Made by a program: the position numbers and the translations under genes. From an uncultured Eubacteriales bacterium (GTDB lineage Bacteria > Bacillota > Clostridia > Lachnospirales > Lachnospiraceae): DNA of 32,118 bases. The notes under the pieces were generated by a model. It did no database searches and was not told where the DNA came from. It saw nothing but the letters and a program-made list of their open reading frames with translations. The stretch spans positions 1 to 32,118 of the forward strand of contig OMYS01000021.1 in assembly GCA_900315305.1 (NCBI GenBank), in the 5' to 3' direction. Positions 30,630-32,118 of this stretch are shown here, piece by piece (within the stretch, counting starts at the first letter, position 1; the number at the start of each line of letters is the position of its first letter).

Positions 30630-31964
30630 TTAAATCCGTTGCATAGCCTTGAAAATCTGCTCATTCAATTCGTCGTAAGAATTCCAGTCTTCCTTCTTCA
30701 CATTGATGCTCGTATACGAGAACAGTCTTTTTATCTTTTCCATGATCTGGTTTGGTGTGAAGCCTGTCATCTTCCGGATCTTCTCCTCCGTAATCGAAGC
30801 AATCTGATGCGCCGCAATGTTCCGGATCTTTTCCTCAACTGAATGGAGGTCTGTCATTAAAGACTTCAATGTGTCATCATCCGAAAGGCCGCAGAACAGT
30901 TTCAAAAGATGATCAGACTTCACATATCCATACTGAAATCCCCAATGAGATTGATATGCGTCTTCGAGAATACTCAGGACATTTGTTCCGACTAATTTTT
31001 TTTGTGACCAGCTTTCCTTGCCTTCTTCCGAGGTACTCGTATAACTGCTTATATTCAGGCCACACTGCTTTTTCAGCGTCAGCTTGAAAAGATCTGCCAG
31101 TATCGGCGTGATCGCACGAATAAAGTCCGCATATTCCCCACGCCGGTTTCTGATATCAAGTCCCAGAGCATACTCAAACAGCATCTTCTCATTGCCGGTC
31201 TTGATTGGATAAAAATCAATCCCGATCTTTCTCATAAGAGAATCTGCCTTTGGGAAATCAAGCTGTAATCTGGCCCGCCCAAACTCGAGCAAATTTCTGT
31301 ATAAAAGTTCTGCCTTGCCGGGTATGCTGTCGGCGACCGTCAGTGCAGCCTCGTAATCATAAACTCTGACATGCTGGCAAATCATTTCTTCATGTTCCAT
31401 GCGGGAGAGCGTCGGACAATGAACTTCCTTACAGCGGCTCTTCGCGTCCGGCTCATTATCCGGGTCAAGTTCCCACAAAGTCTGCACATCATAATCCTTA
31501 TGGATATGATTATTGATATCGCGAGCAGGCGTAATAACCTGAATCGTCTTGGAAGGAATCTCGCCAAGCGTCTGCAGAACAAGAAGCCCGCTCTTCATCG
31601 CCGGCGTACCGGATGACACATTGATCAGGAGCTGATCACTGTCATCCATCTTCTCTCTGATCGCCATGAGAATCTTGCGGAATTCCTCATAGAAGAAGTC
31701 AAATTCCTGAACATCCGTCAGCTCCGACTTCTTAATCTCCTTGATTTCTACCCCTGTCCGGCCCTGCATCTCAAACAGTTTGTTAAGCGCATACCGATAG
31801 CGGTCATCCTGCGCCTGCCACTCCAGCATACGCTTCGACATATACAGGATGATCCTTGTCGGCCGATAATACCTCGCGATGTGCAGCATCGAACCATCAT
31901 AACAATTATAGTTTGAGATCGGATCTGTTCCTCCGATCGGCGAGAATAAAATCACTTCATTCAT
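30630..31964 (-). CDS. csm6: Csm6: CARF-HEPN ribonuclease of a type III-A CRISPR-Cas system
   Basis: 444 residues, close to the usual 420-440. ATG has AAGGAG nine bases upstream. Csm6 is an accessory RNase switched on by cyclic oligoadenylate made by Cas10 when the CRISPR complex binds target RNA. The N-terminal CARF domain has FSPIGGTDPISNYN and the ligand-loop motif LINVSSGTPAMKS (about 113-125). The C-terminal HEPN domain has the catalytic R-X4-H, RNIAAH (R381, H386). The gene starts 18 bases after the stop of the cas2-like gene, so it is probably the last gene of that operon. Other csm genes and an array are not in the window. Confidence 0.93.
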   Translation of the reverse strand: MNEVILFSPIGGTDPISNYNCYDGSMLHIARYYRPTRIILYMSKRMLEWQAQDDRYRYALNKLFEMQGRTGVEIKEIKKSELTDVQEFDFFYEEFRKILMAIREKMDDSDQLLINVSSGTPAMKSGLLVLQTLGEIPSKTIQVITPARDINNHIHKDYDVQTLWELDPDNEPDAKSRCKEVHCPTLSRMEHEEMICQHVRVYDYEAALTVADSIPGKAELLYRNLLEFGRARLQLDFPKADSLMRKIGIDFYPIKTGNEKMLFEYALGLDIRNRRGEYADFIRAITPILADLFKLTLKKQCGLNISSYTSTSEEGKESWSQKKLVGTNVLSILEDAYQSHWGFQYGYVKSDHLLKLFCGLSDDDTLKSLMTDLHSVEEKIRNIAAHQIASITEEKIRKMTGFTPNQIMEKIKRLFSYTSINVKKEDWNSYDELNEQIFKAMQRI

Positions 31965-31982
31965 GCCATTTTTCTCCTTCTG

Positions 31983-32118
31983 TCAAATGACAACCACATC
32001 TTCCTGCGCAGACGGATCCGGCTGCCCGAATACTGTCACCGTTCCCTTCCCTATAATCTTGTAAATGCGGACACTGTCGCCGTCACTGCCAAACGGCTGC
32101 AGTTCATCAAGCATATCA
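31983..32118 (-). CDS. cas2: Probable Cas2 (3' end; continues beyond the window)
   Basis: The 3'-terminal 45 codons read DMLDELQPFGSDGDSVRIYK and then KIIGKGTVTVFGQ...VVVI before TGA at 31983-31985. The pattern GDSVRIYKI followed by a beta-strand-like VTVFG and an acidic/hydrophobic end resembles the C-terminus of Cas2, the small partner of Cas1 in spacer uptake. It lies 18 bases upstream of csm6 on the same strand. The identification rests on a short stretch and on context. Confidence 0.7.
   Translation of the reverse strand, partial: DMLDELQPFGSDGDSVRIYKIIGKGTVTVFGQPDPSAQEDVVVI

Noticed and set aside
1..32118. tRNA or rRNA genes
   Set aside because: No cloverleaf with a T-loop GTTCRA-type block and no rRNA-like segment was noticed by eye; the T-box core at 6258-6271 is not a tRNA.

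Overview
The window looks like chromosomal DNA of a moderately high-GC Firmicute, most likely a clostridium of the Lachnospiraceae type. The grounds are strong GGAGG-type ribosome sites, a T-box leader on thrS, several TTG and GTG starts, and the gene families present. No rRNA or tRNA gene was recognised. The organism call is inference from gene content.

Layout. 1-465: 5' part of an XRE repressor with its operator/promoter, then a repeat-rich element carrying the rlmD terminator. 466-4273: rlmD, an unknown membrane protein gene, a DUF2798 membrane protein gene and tcdA. 4304-6515: thrS (no TGS domain) with a threonine T-box and a good promoter. 6653-9994: a small acidic membrane-anchored protein, a split ThrE-type exporter pair and a MATE transporter. 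10120-13952: a CbiK-CbiL fusion, a TSUP permease and a dicarboxylate/amino-acid symporter. 14122-17643: a TerB-like/AAA protein that has lost Walker B, a VOC protein, a GNAT acetyltransferase, and a two-gene unit of an unknown protein with a DUF434 protein. 17830-23975: hypA, a large GltD-type iron-sulfur flavoprotein, and a divergent LysR/malolactic-enzyme pair. 24087-30375: a secreted nuclease with a conserved 136-residue partner, PutP, an MFS transporter and CstA. 30630-32118: csm6 and the end of a probable cas2, the edge of a type III CRISPR-Cas operon that continues beyond the window.

Two families of non-coding repeats occupy separate halves. A ~156-bp element with inverted ends occurs three times complete and once truncated between 3.2 and 11.8 kb, always in one orientation. 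A 64-bp palindrome occurs five times between 14.0 and 30.6 kb, every copy exactly 64 bp. One 64-bp copy supplies the stop codon of the AAA gene. A 28-bp palindrome occurs at 17.8 and 23.9 kb, bracketing the hypA-to-malolactic block, and encodes the last residues of HypA.

Much of the gene content is transport and central-metabolite handling: threonine/serine export, dicarboxylate, proline, pyruvate-type and drug transport, and malate conversion. Three transporter genes have a terminator-like hairpin immediately in front of their ribosome site, which may be attenuation. The points most worth following are the AAA protein with its deletion at a repeated motif, the two repeat families, the hairpin-before-ribosome-site pattern, the orphan hypA/flavoprotein operon and the csm6 edge.
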